Assembly (NCBI GenBank): GCA_002733645.1
Contig: NVWL01000011.1
Coordinates: forward strand, 1-64,000
Direction of reading: 5' to 3'
Source: Oceanobacter sp.
GTDB taxonomy: Bacteria; Pseudomonadota; Gammaproteobacteria; Pseudomonadales; Oceanobacteraceae
DNA: 64,000 bases
The notes below the pieces were generated by a model. It was not told the DNA's origin and searched no databases. It worked only from the letters and a program-made list of their open reading frames with translations. Positions 23,920 through 33,272 of the stretch are shown here, piece by piece; the stretch's first letter is position 1; every line of letters begins with the position of its first letter. The translations under genes and the position numbers were made by a program.

Positions 23920-25140
23920 TTATTTCAGGAAGCTACGGCCTTTTTTCGCTGCGGTACGCAGACGAAGTGCGTTCAGCTTAATAAAGCCTGCTGCGTCTTT
24001 TTGGTCGTAGGCACCGGCATCGTCTTCAAACGTAGCGATGGCTTCGTCAAACAGTGAGTCTTCTGACTTACGGCCCACAACAATGACATTACCTTTATAG
24101 AGCTTAAGGCGTACGTCACCATTCACGACTTTTTGAGTTTCATCGATGGCCGCTTGTAGCATTTCGCGCTCTGGGCTCCACCAGTAACCGTTGTAGATCA
24201 GGTTAGCGTAGCGTGGCATCAGTTCGTCTTTCAGGTGTGCTGCTTCACGATCCAGCGTGATTGATTCAATCGCGCGGTGTGCTTTTAGCAATACAGTACC
24301 GGCTGGTGTTTCGTAACAGCCACGGGCTTTCATGCCGACGTAGCGGTTTTCTACGATGTCGACACGGCCAATGCCGTTAGCGCCAGCAAGTTTGTTCAGT
24401 TCTTCCATGATGGTCGCAGGTGATTTGTCTACGCCGTCGATGGCGACTGGATCGCCGTTTTTGAAGCTGATGGTAATGTAGGCGGCTTCGTCAGGTGCGT
24501 TTTCTGGCGATACAGACCACAACCACATGTCTTCTTCTGGTTCATTCCAAGGGTTTTCTAGGATGTCGCCTTCGTAAGAGATGTGCAGCAAGTTGGCATC
24601 CATTGAGTACGGTGATTTTTTACCGGCTTTGTTTTCTACTTGGATATCATGCTTTGCACAGTACGCCATTAGGGTTTCGCGAGACGTTAAGTCCCACTCA
24701 CGCCAAGGGGCAATCACTTTCACGCCTGGCTTCAGTGCGTAGGCACCTAGTTCGAAACGTACTTGGTCGTTACCTTTACCGGTCGCGCCGTGGGCAATGG
24801 CGTCTGCGCCTGTTTCGTTAGCGATTTCGATCAAACGCTTGGCGATCAGTGGGCGTGCAATCGAGGTGCCTAGTAGGTATTCACCTTCATAGATGGTGTT
24901 GGCGCGGAACATCGGGAAAACGAAGTCACGTGCGTATTCTTCGCGGAGGTCGTCGATGTAGATTTCTTTGATGCCCAGTGCTTCGGCTTTCGCGCGCGCT
25001 GGCTCTACTTCTTCGCCCTGCCCCAAGTCAGCTGTGAAGGTTACTACTTCGCAGTTGTATTCAGTTTGCAGCCACTTAGCGATTACGGAGGTATCTAGAC
25101 CGCCGGAATACGCCAGTACAACCTTCTTGATGTCTGACAT
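23920..25140 (-). CDS. argG: argininosuccinate synthase
   Basis: A 406-residue enzyme that joins citrulline and aspartate using ATP in arginine synthesis (and the urea-cycle-like route). The PP-loop [16 protein letters not shown] is at residues 9-24, with [23 protein letters not shown] and [16 protein letters not shown] following in the conserved order. The length is normal. GGAGAATCCC precedes the ATG. It is transcribed alone and ends at a strong terminator next to the tandem repeat array. Confidence 0.98.
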   Translation of the reverse strand: MSDIKKVVLAYSGGLDTSVIAKWLQTEYNCEVVTFTADLGQGEEVEPARAKAEALGIKEIYIDDLREEYARDFVFPMFRANTIYEGEYLLGTSIARPLIAKRLIEIANETGADAIAHGATGKGNDQVRFELGAYALKPGVKVIAPWREWDLTSRETLMAYCAKHDIQVENKAGKKSPYSMDANLLHISYEGDILENPWNEPEEDMWLWSVSPENAPDEAAYITISFKNGDPVAIDGVDKSPATIMEELNKLAGANGIGRVDIVENRYVGMKARGCYETPAGTVLLKAHRAIESITLDREAAHLKDELMPRYANLIYNGYWWSPEREMLQAAIDETQKVVNGDVRLKLYKGNVIVVGRKSEDSLFDEAIATFEDDAGAYDQKDAAGFIKLNALRLRTAAKKGRSFLK

Positions 25141-25299
25141 GGGATTCTCCAGATGGTTAACGTTTGCCGATTACGTGCGCGGGCCGCACATAGTCTGAAA
25201 TTTAAGGGGGCGTATTGTACTGGTTGCAGGGCCTAACGCCAACCTCTGACTTAGGCTATTAGAGCCGCTCTGATCAATAGAGACGCCCTAATCTTATTT

Positions 25300-26292
25300 T
25301 TAACGTTGAGCACTGGTTGGGTAATTCAGCGGAGGAACCGCTTGCGAATCTTCAGGCAGCTTGAATACTAATGCGTCCGGCAAAGGAATATCTTTATCCA
25401 CCTCAAGACGCACCGTAACCCGACGGTTGGCATTTCTGCCTTTCACCGTCTTGTTATCAGCGACAGGGTAACGGCCACCATGAAAGCGTGTGGTGATGAT
25501 TTCAGAATCGATGCCTTGTTGTAAAAAGTAACGCTCTACAGCCTCAACCCGCCGTTTTGAGATCTGACGGTTATCGTATCGGCGACCTATGTTATCTGTA
25601 TGACCATCGAGATAAACGCCGGTCACCCGTGGATCATTTTTGATGTAATACACTACTTTTTCAAGCTCTTGAATATCGGCTTTATCTAATTGCTCTTCCG
25701 AGGTTTTAAAGAACACCTTAGAACGAGCGACCTGGCCAAGATTCATTGTAAGAAGTTGATTAGCACACAGTAAGTAATCACGAAAAGCCCCCTCAAACTC
25801 CACCGCAGATACTTGTATTTGCACATAGCGGCTTGGGTCGTAATAGGCTTGATGGCTAATCGTTGGCATCCGCCCTTCTCGCAGCGCGTGTAAAAACTGA
25901 TTTGAACGCTCGGAGTCAAGTACGATCGCAGGGCCGTCTTTGTTTACACGCGATGTTCCTAAACGCTCGCTACGTTCGGCGGGCTTCCACGGTGGAGGCG
26001 TGATGGTGATACTGGCATTGCTCGCCGCCATCAGATTGCGTTCGGGTTCTAGTTGAAACGTCACATCTTGGCCGGCTTGATGATAAAACACGGCCTCACC
26101 GTACCCCGGCAAGTGCTGCTGAAATCGACATTCAAAAACATTGCCACTAAGCATCCACTGAGTATTCTCAGGGCCACCAGCAAAGTTCATGGTTTGTGCA
26201 ACAACGACTGACGGCCACCATACTACAACCCCCATAACCATGGCGATGATGATAGTGACAGCACGACTCCACTGAGAATTTACGGCATTCAT
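25300..26292 (-). CDS. motY: MotY-like OmpA-family flagellar protein
   Basis: A 330-residue exported protein: signal peptide to about residue 33, cleaved after VVVAQ. The N-terminal domain carries the MotY-type features WMLSGNVFECRFQQHLPGYG and AVFYHQAG. The C-terminal OmpA/MotB peptidoglycan-binding domain has VYLDGHTDNIGRRYDNRQIS and NRRVTVRLEV. In Vibrio and Pseudomonas MotY forms the T-ring that anchors the stator of the (often Na+-driven) polar flagellar motor. It is divergent from pyrC-rnt, the same neighbourhood as in Pseudomonas, which supports the call. No other flagellar genes are in the window. Confidence 0.85.
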   Translation of the reverse strand: MNAVNSQWSRAVTIIIAMVMGVVVWWPSVVVAQTMNFAGGPENTQWMLSGNVFECRFQQHLPGYGEAVFYHQAGQDVTFQLEPERNLMAASNASITITPPPWKPAERSERLGTSRVNKDGPAIVLDSERSNQFLHALREGRMPTISHQAYYDPSRYVQIQVSAVEFEGAFRDYLLCANQLLTMNLGQVARSKVFFKTSEEQLDKADIQELEKVVYYIKNDPRVTGVYLDGHTDNIGRRYDNRQISKRRVEAVERYFLQQGIDSEIITTRFHGGRYPVADNKTVKGRNANRRVTVRLEVDKDIPLPDALVFKLPEDSQAVPPLNYPTSAQR

Positions 26293-26422
26293 ATTAGCTC
26301 TGGTATTAGTCCACTAAGTAAGTTTTGTATCGGCCGATGTTCTAAAAAGTTAAGAAAGATAAGCCGCTTCCGGTGCAGTTTCCGGTACAATGCGGCGATA
26401 AAGGCGATCGTTAAATGCCGCA

Positions 26423-26464
26423 CTTAAGTCGCCATGCTTAAGTCACCACACTTAAATCGCCACA
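26423..26464. repeat. three 14-bp direct repeats upstream of pyrC
   Basis: CTTAAGTCGCCATG, CTTAAGTCACCACA and CTTAAATCGCCACA follow each other without gaps and end 30 bp before the pyrC ATG. Helically phased operator repeats or a slipped-strand expansion in the leader are both possible. Confidence 0.85.
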
Positions 26465-26494
26465 TTCATCTCAGTTTAGACAAGGTTCCGCAAC

Positions 26495-27532
26495 ATGACC
26501 GACCGCCTTACCATTACCCGCCCCGACGACTGGCACCTGCACGTACGCGATGGAGCCGTACTGCAACACACCGTGCCGTCTACTGCCCGAGTAATGAAAC
26601 GCGCCATCATTATGCCCAACCTACAGCCACCCGTTATGAACGCAGAGCAAGCGTTAGAATATCGTGGCCGTATTCTCGCAAAAGTCCCGCAAGGGATAAA
26701 TTTTGACCCTCTCATGGTGTTGTACCTTACCGATCACACCACACCAGAAATGATTCGCGAAGCTGCTGTTGCCGGCCACATTGTTGCGGTAAAACTTTAC
26801 CCGGCTGGCGCTACCACGAACTCGTCTTCAGGCGTCACCGACCTTGGTAAGCTGGATGAACTGGCCGATGTGCTAACAGAGTGCGACATCAAGCTCTTAG
26901 TACACGGTGAAGTCACCGATAACCACATTGATATCTTTGATCGCGAAAAAGAATTCTTAGATAACATTCTTGTGCCATTGATGAGCCGCCATCCAGAGCT
27001 TAAGGTTGTGGTTGAGCACATCACCACCAAAGACGCCGCAGATTTTGTATTGAGCCAAGGTGCAAACGTTGCCGCCACCATTACACCTCAGCATTTGGCC
27101 TACAACCGCAATCACATGTTAGTCGGTGGCATTAAGCCCCACTTCTATTGCTTGCCAATTTTAAAGCGCAATACCCACCAACAGGCTCTGCAAGATGCCG
27201 TGGTGAGTGGCAGCTCTAAATTCTTCTTAGGCACCGACAGCGCCCCTCACGCCAAAGGCGCAAAAGAGAATGCTTGTGGCTGTGCAGGCTGCTTCAGTGC
27301 GTATGCGGCGATTGAACTGTATGCAGAAATTTTTGATGACCTTGGTGTGCTCGATAAACTCGAAGGTTTTGCTAGCCATTACGGCCCTGATTTCTATGGG
27401 CTACCGCGTAATAGCGATGAAATCACCTTGATTCGCAAAGATTGGCGCGCCCCGAATGAAATGCCATTTGGTGATGACATCATCGTACCGCTTCGTGCGG
27501 GTGAAACCCTACGCTGGAAACTGGAATACTAA
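26495..27532 (+). CDS. pyrC: dihydroorotase
   Basis: A 345-residue class II dihydroorotase, which cyclises carbamoyl-aspartate to dihydroorotate in pyrimidine synthesis. The metal ligands DWHLHVRDG (residues 11-19), the carboxylated lysine in [24 protein letters not shown] and FLGTDSAPH are all present. The length equals that of E. coli PyrC. It is followed after 8 bp by rnt and then yacL, so it heads an operon. Three 14-bp repeats lie in its leader. Confidence 0.98.
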   Translation: MTDRLTITRPDDWHLHVRDGAVLQHTVPSTARVMKRAIIMPNLQPPVMNAEQALEYRGRILAKVPQGINFDPLMVLYLTDHTTPEMIREAAVAGHIVAVKLYPAGATTNSSSGVTDLGKLDELADVLTECDIKLLVHGEVTDNHIDIFDREKEFLDNILVPLMSRHPELKVVVEHITTKDAADFVLSQGANVAATITPQHLAYNRNHMLVGGIKPHFYCLPILKRNTHQQALQDAVVSGSSKFFLGTDSAPHAKGAKENACGCAGCFSAYAAIELYAEIFDDLGVLDKLEGFASHYGPDFYGLPRNSDEITLIRKDWRAPNEMPFGDDIIVPLRAGETLRWKLEY

Positions 27533-27540
27533 GGACTCTC

Positions 27541-28200
27541 ATGAGCCAGGAAGAAAAGCTGGAAAAAACACTTATGGCGCAACGCTTTCGCGGCTTTTTG
27601 CCCGTGGTAGTTGATGTCGAAACTGGTGGTTTCAATTCAGAAAAAGATGCCTTGCTAGAAATCGCAATGGTGACGCTGAAGATGGACGACGAAGGCTACT
27701 TACACCCTGACGAAACGCTGAGTGCGGATATTCATCCGTTCGATGGTGCTAACCTCGAACAAGAAGCGCTTGATTTCACGGGCATCGATCCGTTTGATCC
27801 TGAGCGTGATGCCGAGTTTGAAATTGATGCGCTTACCGGCATGCTGCAAACTGTGCGCCGAGAGATCAAAAAATACGGCTGCACACGTGCCGTATTGGTT
27901 GGACACAACGCTCATTTTGATCACGGTTTTTTACGCGCTGCCATTGATCGTAACGATATTAAACGCGATCCCTTTCATCCGTTTTCGTCGTTTGATACCG
28001 CCTCTATTGCCGCCATTGCTTTAGGCCAAACGGTCTTGGCTAAGTCCTGCAAAACCGCAGGCATTGATTTTGATAATAACGAAGCACACAGCGCAGCTTA
28101 CGATACTTATAAAACAGCCGAGCTGTTTTGCTTTATTGTGAACCGCAATAAAGACCTTGGTGGCTGGCCTTTGGCGACCGCAGATACGGACGAAGAATAA
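27541..28200 (+). CDS. rnt: ribonuclease T
   Basis: A 219-residue DEDDh 3'-5' exonuclease that trims the 3' ends of tRNAs and other stable RNAs. ExoI is LPVVVDVETGGF (Asp and Glu), ExoII is VGHNAHFDHGFL, and ExoIII is EAHSAAYDTYKT (His and Asp). The length is normal. It is the second gene of pyrC-rnt-yacL, with an 8-bp gap before it, and its stop codon directly abuts the next start. Confidence 0.97.
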   Translation: MSQEEKLEKTLMAQRFRGFLPVVVDVETGGFNSEKDALLEIAMVTLKMDDEGYLHPDETLSADIHPFDGANLEQEALDFTGIDPFDPERDAEFEIDALTGMLQTVRREIKKYGCTRAVLVGHNAHFDHGFLRAAIDRNDIKRDPFHPFSSFDTASIAAIALGQTVLAKSCKTAGIDFDNNEAHSAAYDTYKTAELFCFIVNRNKDLGGWPLATADTDEE

Positions 28201-28566
28201 GTGGATTACGACTTCACCTACGACGACTATGGTAAATCCATCATTCAGCTAGAAATGGGTCAAGAAGCGACTGCGGTTTGGCTCAATAGTGATGTCATCG
28301 GTGATAAAACAACGCTGCTGGCTATACTTGAGCTGATTGATGACCTTGAGAAAGGTGTCTTCAAAGAAAAAGTGATAAAAAGCCGTAACTTTGAGGTGCG
28401 CTTCACTCGTGATGAAGTGGATATTGAAATTCTAACGAATGACGAACTCACCGAAGAACACGAGGAAGAAGGCCTGTCGCTCTACAATTGCGAACATACG
28501 TCTGGTTGCGGCCTTGAGGATTTAAAAGCCTTGCTCGAAAACTGGAAAGATTTCAAAGGGTTCTAA
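28201..28566 (+). CDS. yacL: YacL/UPF0231 family protein
   Basis: A 121-residue acidic protein. The N-terminal MDYDFTYDDYGKSIIQLEMGQ, VWLNSDV and the later YNCEHTSGCGLEDLKALLENW correspond to the UPF0231 family (E. coli YacL), whose function is unknown. It starts with GTG immediately after the rnt stop codon (zero spacing), so it is translationally coupled. A strong bidirectional terminator follows. Confidence 0.82.
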   Translation: MDYDFTYDDYGKSIIQLEMGQEATAVWLNSDVIGDKTTLLAILELIDDLEKGVFKEKVIKSRNFEVRFTRDEVDIEILTNDELTEEHEEEGLSLYNCEHTSGCGLEDLKALLENWKDFKGF

Positions 28567-28607
28567 CGACCTTCTAAATGCCGCCAAATGAAACAGTTCT
28601 GAATATT

Positions 28608-28646
28608 AAAAAAGGCGACGATAACTTAGTTATCGTCGCCTTTTTT
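28608..28646. terminator. bidirectional terminator between yacL and the DUF945 gene
   Basis: A perfect 12-bp stem (GGCGACGATAAC / GTTATCGTCGCC) with a TTA loop is flanked by six A on the left and six T on the right. It can end transcripts from both convergent genes. Confidence 0.95.
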
Positions 28647-28664
28647 ATGCATAAAATACTGCTT

Positions 28665-29906
28665 TTATAGCTGTTTAACTGGCTTACCATTCAAAGCCAC
28701 AATGCCATTACCGACCGTCAGTTGAGAGGTGATTGAATCCACGTCTTCAACCAACAAACCTTGAGTAATTAACTCTTGCAACTGCGGGCCAAGAAAACCA
28801 ATCATCATGTTTTTGTCCGCTGATAAGTTAATTGCGGCAACGGCGTGGTTTTTCAAATCACCTTCTAACGTCGCATCATCAGGAAGCTGTACTTGCGCCG
28901 TCCCCTCTGCAGCGATCCAGCCGCTTAAAGAGCCACCACTGAACTGAGGTCCACTCAACTGAAGCGTGGTAGACAGATCCTCTAGCGTGTAAAAAATGCC
29001 ATTTTTGAAAAACTCATTAAGCTTAGCCACTATATCTTCAGGGTTGGTTGCTTGGTTCATCGCTTGCAGCGCTTTCATGTCTAACCCTTCAATACGATTA
29101 TTAAAGGTCGTATCGCTCAGCGAGAACGCCATGCTTTCAGCCATACCGGATAATTGATCAACCGCAAAATCGATATTCATGTTGGCTTTATCATCAGACG
29201 TAGTTTGATCCGAGATGAGTGTTAATTGCTCAAGATTAATAAAGGGTGAATGAGCATATTCCAGCGTGAAATTTTGGTCGTAATCAACCCAAACGCCCTC
29301 ACGAATCTCACCACTAATATCACCACTATAACGGCCAACACTGAACGCAACGCCGCCCACCGGTGTTACTTCAACACCAGCCATATCAAGTTCACCAGCA
29401 ATCGTTTCACCGGCTTGCTCACCCGAAATATTTAAACCTTTAAAGTCAATCACGGTGCCTTCTAAATCAATCAACATCGGATCAAGTTCAAAGCTAGAGT
29501 AGGATTTATTAAATAAAGGGAGGTGTGTCCACTCAACACGATGACCTGCTTCCAGCGCCGGTATTTGTGCAAACACCATCGTCGCTAGGCCGCTGTTCTC
29601 CACTTTGGTATCGCCCTTCAGAAAACCAGGATAGCTGACCACATGATTACGAATAATCAAGGGGTCGGCGTCTGGTTTAAAGTTCATCGTCACCACTTCA
29701 TCAAACACCAAACCGCCAAAGCGCTTGTTGGTTGTTTCAACACGAATGGATGCTTCGGGAAAGGTTGGCATAGCTTCAACGATCATATCGTTAAGCTCGA
29801 CCAATTTACTCGCACTGAATTCTTCGTATTTTTTAGCGGTGTAAAAACTGCCCGCACCAGCAACGGCGGCCACAATAACGACACCAGACATCAAAAGTTT
29901 GTTCAT
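28665..29906 (-). CDS. DUF945 (YdgA-like) family protein
   Basis: A 413-residue protein with one N-terminal membrane segment or signal (LLMSGVVIVAAVAGAGSFYTA) followed by the YdgA-like pattern of a long, beta-rich extracytoplasmic domain (VLELNDMIVEAMP-like helix, then repeated strands). The family function is unknown; YdgA is periplasmic or membrane-anchored. The frame is open to 29936, but the ATG at 29906 has GGAAGA at good spacing. It is convergent with yacL and divergent from yghU. Confidence 0.8.
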   Translation of the reverse strand: MNKLLMSGVVIVAAVAGAGSFYTAKKYEEFSASKLVELNDMIVEAMPTFPEASIRVETTNKRFGGLVFDEVVTMNFKPDADPLIIRNHVVSYPGFLKGDTKVENSGLATMVFAQIPALEAGHRVEWTHLPLFNKSYSSFELDPMLIDLEGTVIDFKGLNISGEQAGETIAGELDMAGVEVTPVGGVAFSVGRYSGDISGEIREGVWVDYDQNFTLEYAHSPFINLEQLTLISDQTTSDDKANMNIDFAVDQLSGMAESMAFSLSDTTFNNRIEGLDMKALQAMNQATNPEDIVAKLNEFFKNGIFYTLEDLSTTLQLSGPQFSGGSLSGWIAAEGTAQVQLPDDATLEGDLKNHAVAAINLSADKNMMIGFLGPQLQELITQGLLVEDVDSITSQLTVGNGIVALNGKPVKQL

Positions 29907-30035
29907 AGATCTTCCGTGAAAAAAATGAGAATACATAAGGGATAATATCTTGGCGCAGTTTATCTACTCGTTTGATCAGAGTAAACCGGCCAAAGACGAC
30001 ACCTTTGCCGAAGATGGAGCAATCTGTCACCAATC

Positions 30036-30082
30036 AAACACTAAACAGACGAAACACTAAACAGACGAAACACTAAACAGAC
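30036..30082. repeat. three 16-bp tandem repeats upstream of yghU
   Basis: AAACACTAAACAGACG occurs twice exactly and a third time lacking only the last base match, in direct tandem. The array is about 100 bp upstream of the yghU ATG, in the divergent intergenic region with the DUF945 gene. Confidence 0.9.
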
Positions 30083-30183
30083 TGTCTCAGAAACTCTTCT
30101 GGCCGTACATCACTCCAAGCTTCTATATTGAACACAATGATGCTGATCCAACCCAGCACAACCAAACACAATGGAGACACTGA

Positions 30184-31029
30184 ATGAGCCAAGATACTTA
30201 TACTCCCCCAAACGTCTGGACATGGGATCAAGAAAACGGCGGGCAATTTGCGAACGTCAACCGTCCTGTTGCAGGCGCGACCCATGACAAAACCCTCAAG
30301 GTTGGGCAGCACCCTATTCAATTGTATTCATTGGCCACCCCCAATGGTGTGAAAGCCACGGTCATGCTTGAAGAGCTATTAGAAGCAGGCATTACTGCCG
30401 CCGACTACGATGCTTGGTTAGTGAATATTATGGAAGGCGATCAGTTTGGTTCTGATTTTGTTGCCATGAACCCAAATTCGAAAATTCCGGTCATCGTAGA
30501 TCACAGTGTCACACCGCCACAGCGAGTATTTGAATCCGGAGCCATACTTCACTATTTGGCTGAAAAATTTGATGCCTTTATTCCCAAAGAACCAGCGGCA
30601 AAAACCACCTGCATGAGCTGGCTGTTTTGGCAAATGGGCAGTGCGCCGCTTTTAGGCGGCGGCTTTGGGCATTTTTATGCTTATGCCCCAGAGAAGTATC
30701 AATACCCCATTGATCGCTACACAATGGAGGTAAAGCGACAGCTTGATGTGCTCGACCAGCACCTAGCAGAAAACACCTATATGGCTGGTAACGAGTACAG
30801 TATTGCGGACATTGCCATTTGGCCTTGGTACGGATGTTTAGTGCTTGGAGAACTGTACGAGGCTTCAGAGTTCTTACAAGTGGATTCATACACGCATGTA
30901 AAGCGTTGGGCTGAACATATTGCAGCACGCCCTGCAGTACAGCGAGGCCGTAAGGTGAACCGAACATGGGGGGCAGCCAACGAACAATTGCCAGAACGCC
31001 ATAGCGCGGATGACTTTAATCAGAGCTAA
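30184..31029 (+). CDS. yghU: YghU-type glutathione transferase / disulfide-bond oxidoreductase
   Basis: A 281-residue GST-fold protein of the Nu class. The characteristic N-terminal extension (PNVWTWDQENGGQFANVNRP) is followed by the thioredoxin-like domain with ATPNGVKATVMLEEL and FESGAILHYLAEKF. The all-helical C-terminal domain contains YSIADIAIWPWYG. E. coli YghU binds two glutathione molecules and reduces disulfides. The length is typical. The start ATG follows AATGGAGACACTGA. It is monocistronic and convergent with the GreA/GreB-like gene, with only 10 bp between stops. Confidence 0.93.
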   Translation: MSQDTYTPPNVWTWDQENGGQFANVNRPVAGATHDKTLKVGQHPIQLYSLATPNGVKATVMLEELLEAGITAADYDAWLVNIMEGDQFGSDFVAMNPNSKIPVIVDHSVTPPQRVFESGAILHYLAEKFDAFIPKEPAAKTTCMSWLFWQMGSAPLLGGGFGHFYAYAPEKYQYPIDRYTMEVKRQLDVLDQHLAENTYMAGNEYSIADIAIWPWYGCLVLGELYEASEFLQVDSYTHVKRWAEHIAARPAVQRGRKVNRTWGAANEQLPERHSADDFNQS

Positions 31030-31039
31030 CCAAAGAACG

Positions 31040-31558
31040 TCATGCTAAGGACAACACCTCCCAATGTTGAGCCTTACCGCTTAATGTCAGTGATATTTCA
31101 TCCCCCACGCCGCTGCCAGCTAATGATTTAGCCAGCGGCGTTTCATTGCTGACCACTAATACATTGCGTCCATTCGCCAGTAATTTTCGACCTCCGACAG
31201 GCGCAATAAATAACGCTTGCTCGGTATCGTCTTCGGCCATTAATTCCACATACGCTCCAGTGCGCACCGTATCGTTATTTGAAAATTCTGGCACGGGCCA
31301 CCTCGCCACCTGAATGCGCATTTGTTGCAGCCCCAGAATTCGTTCTGATTGCCCATGCGCTAAATAAGCGGCTTCTAAGGCTAAGGTATCGTACTGATTT
31401 TCTGGTTTGTTGTTGGCATCAGACGCGGTCACTTGCGCCGTTGTTGCAGACTGCAAGGCGGTGTTAATTTCATCATCCAACGATTGCAGTAACGCGGCTT
31501 TTAACGCTTGTTTATCTGGAAGGTGAGTCGTCTTCTTATCTGTTGGAGGCTGTGCCAT
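31040..31558 (-). CDS. GreA/GreB-like transcription factor family protein
   Basis: A 172-residue protein. The N-terminal half is helical, with KAALLQSLDDEINTALQSAT and EAAYLAHGQSERILGLQQMR. The C-terminal half resembles the FKBP-like domain of Gre factors, ending with ETPLAKSLAGSGVGDEISLTL. Secondary-channel factors with this C-terminus act on stalled RNA polymerase, but the N-terminal part here does not show the usual Gre coiled-coil tip, so activity is uncertain. It is divergent from the yeaD-like gene and nearly touches it. Confidence 0.7.
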   Translation of the reverse strand: MAQPPTDKKTTHLPDKQALKAALLQSLDDEINTALQSATTAQVTASDANNKPENQYDTLALEAAYLAHGQSERILGLQQMRIQVARWPVPEFSNNDTVRTGAYVELMAEDDTEQALFIAPVGGRKLLANGRNVLVVSNETPLAKSLAGSGVGDEISLTLSGKAQHWEVLSLA

Positions 31559-31592
31559 GATGAGGATATCTTTTGTATTTTCAGGAAGCAGT

Positions 31593-32552
31593 ATGTCTGA
31601 TGCTCAGTATACCTCCGAACTGGCCGAATGCCTTGCCCCCTATCGCTTTGCTCACGCAAGTCGCCGTGGCGAACTAGAAGGCATTGAAATAAACCATCCG
31701 ACATTCAGCGCTTATGTTTTGCTTCAGGGTGCTCAATTGTTAGAGTTTTCACTTAATAATGAAGCTTGGATTTGGTTAAGCGAAGACGCTGAATACAAAA
31801 CAGGGACGTCAGTTCGTGGCGGCATTCCTGTGTGCTGGCCTTGGTTTGGTAACGCCGACAAAAACCCAGGTGAAGTGCAGGAGTATATTACGGCTGACAC
31901 CCCGCCCGCTCATGGGTTTGTACGCACCCAAGATTGGACACTTCAACGTGTCGATGAATCAGACGATACCGTCATCTTACTCTTAGGATTAGAGGTCGCT
32001 CCCTCGGCGGTGTGGAAAGGTGCTGCGAAAGTCGAGTTAAAAATAACCCTCTCGACCTCAGGGCTCGTATTATCACTGACCACCGCTGCTGGCGAACAAC
32101 CGATTGCGATTTCCCAAGCACTGCATACCTACTTCCCGACGGATGACATTCATCAAACGCGTATCACGGGTTACGACGGTTTAATTTATACCGACGCGTT
32201 GGATAACTGGGAAAGTCACTGCCAAGATGGCGATATCGTATTTACCGGAGAAACCGATCGTATTTATCACAATGCACCACTCGATTTAAAATCGGTGGCA
32301 AAAAAAGAGTCTGATCCAGTGACTAATACGCAAATATTAAACACCCCCTCGCTAAAATTGGCGCTCGAAAGCACCACCGCAAGCGCCGTAGTATGGAACC
32401 CATGGATTGAAAAAAGCGCGCGTTTGAGCCAATTTGCTAACGATGCATGGCAACGTATGTTCTGTGTAGAAACCGCCAATGTGTTGGATGATTTTGCCAG
32501 CTTACAACCGAGGGAATGTTTTACCCTCACGATGAAATTATCCCGGCTTTAA
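31593..32552 (+). CDS. yeaD: YeaD-type D-hexose-6-phosphate mutarotase
   Basis: A 319-residue aldose-1-epimerase-fold protein that interconverts anomers of glucose-6-phosphate and related sugars. Family blocks are RGGIPVCWPWFGN, PPAHGFVRTQDW (His), LTAALHTYF-type sequence (here SQALHTYFPT) and VVWNPWIEKSARL. The frame is open to 31557, but the ATG at 31593 has AGGAAG at good spacing and gives the usual N-terminus. Its leader overlaps the start of the divergent Gre-like gene. Confidence 0.92.
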   Translation: MSDAQYTSELAECLAPYRFAHASRRGELEGIEINHPTFSAYVLLQGAQLLEFSLNNEAWIWLSEDAEYKTGTSVRGGIPVCWPWFGNADKNPGEVQEYITADTPPAHGFVRTQDWTLQRVDESDDTVILLLGLEVAPSAVWKGAAKVELKITLSTSGLVLSLTTAAGEQPIAISQALHTYFPTDDIHQTRITGYDGLIYTDALDNWESHCQDGDIVFTGETDRIYHNAPLDLKSVAKKESDPVTNTQILNTPSLKLALESTTASAVVWNPWIEKSARLSQFANDAWQRMFCVETANVLDDFASLQPRECFTLTMKLSRL

Positions 32553-33272
32553 TTCGGGGTAATTATAAAACCATAATTATCAGATGTAACAAGGCCCTAT
32601 TAACAAGACCCTAGTTTTAACCATTCTGCGCCACAGTGTTTAAACGGCACTGTAGCTGAGGGCAAGCAGCGTTCTCAAACTCAACGCCTTTTCGGGGCTC
32701 CGCCCCCGGCCCCATGCAAGGAGAGGTTTCTCCTTACGATCCTCTCTTCTCGGCGCATCCGGCTTCATCCAGCCAACGGCAGTCATTATGCGGCACGCAA
32801 AACAATGACTACGGGTATCCATGCCCTTCACCCTCCGGGCCAGCCTGCGGCTGTTGAAATGGCTCCTGCCATTTACTCGCCCCGGAGCGACCACTTTGAG
32901 TATCCATATATTTGTATCGCTCCGGGGCACGGTTTTGCTCTAAAGGCCGCAGAATAACTTTGTTTTCTGGCGCCGCACGCACGCCGATTAAAGGAAAATC
33001 CGCGAAGCCGTATTTCAAATCAAACGGTACTAATTTTAAAGCAATAGGCTCTAGGTACATGAAATAGCAAATCAAATATTTGATTTTAAAAGTGATATGG
33101 CAACGATCATGGTTTAGGGCCTATGAGGCCGCTGAAAAAATTAATGAGCTGTCTGGTTCTGCCTCCAGATAAGGGGATAGACTCCCCTTTTGGAGGCATT
33201 GGGCCTAGATATTAAAAACACGGCTTGCCGTCAACTACAGTAGTGCTCAAAAACTGTAGAACAGCAATGGAC
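32553..33272. other. non-coding, structured stretch, partly GC-rich
   Basis: No supported gene. The segment from about 32690 to 32960 is more GC-rich than its surroundings and looks like a dispersed non-coding repeat family. It holds a perfect 12-bp stem (GCCCCGGAGCGA 32879-32890 with TCGCTCCGGGGC 32917-32928). Further on are an 18-bp perfect palindrome (AAATCAAATATTTGATTT, 33069-33086) and a nested hairpin at 33161-33197 (GCCTCCA...TGGAGGC enclosing AAGGGGA...TCCCCTT). ORFs on both strands here have odd composition and no ribosome sites. Confidence 0.6.

Noticed and set aside
32640-33075. Two overlapping minus-strand ORFs of 96 and 88 residues
   Set aside because: They overlap each other in different frames in a hairpin-rich segment, lack ribosome sites and have Arg/Pro-rich composition typical of translated non-coding DNA.
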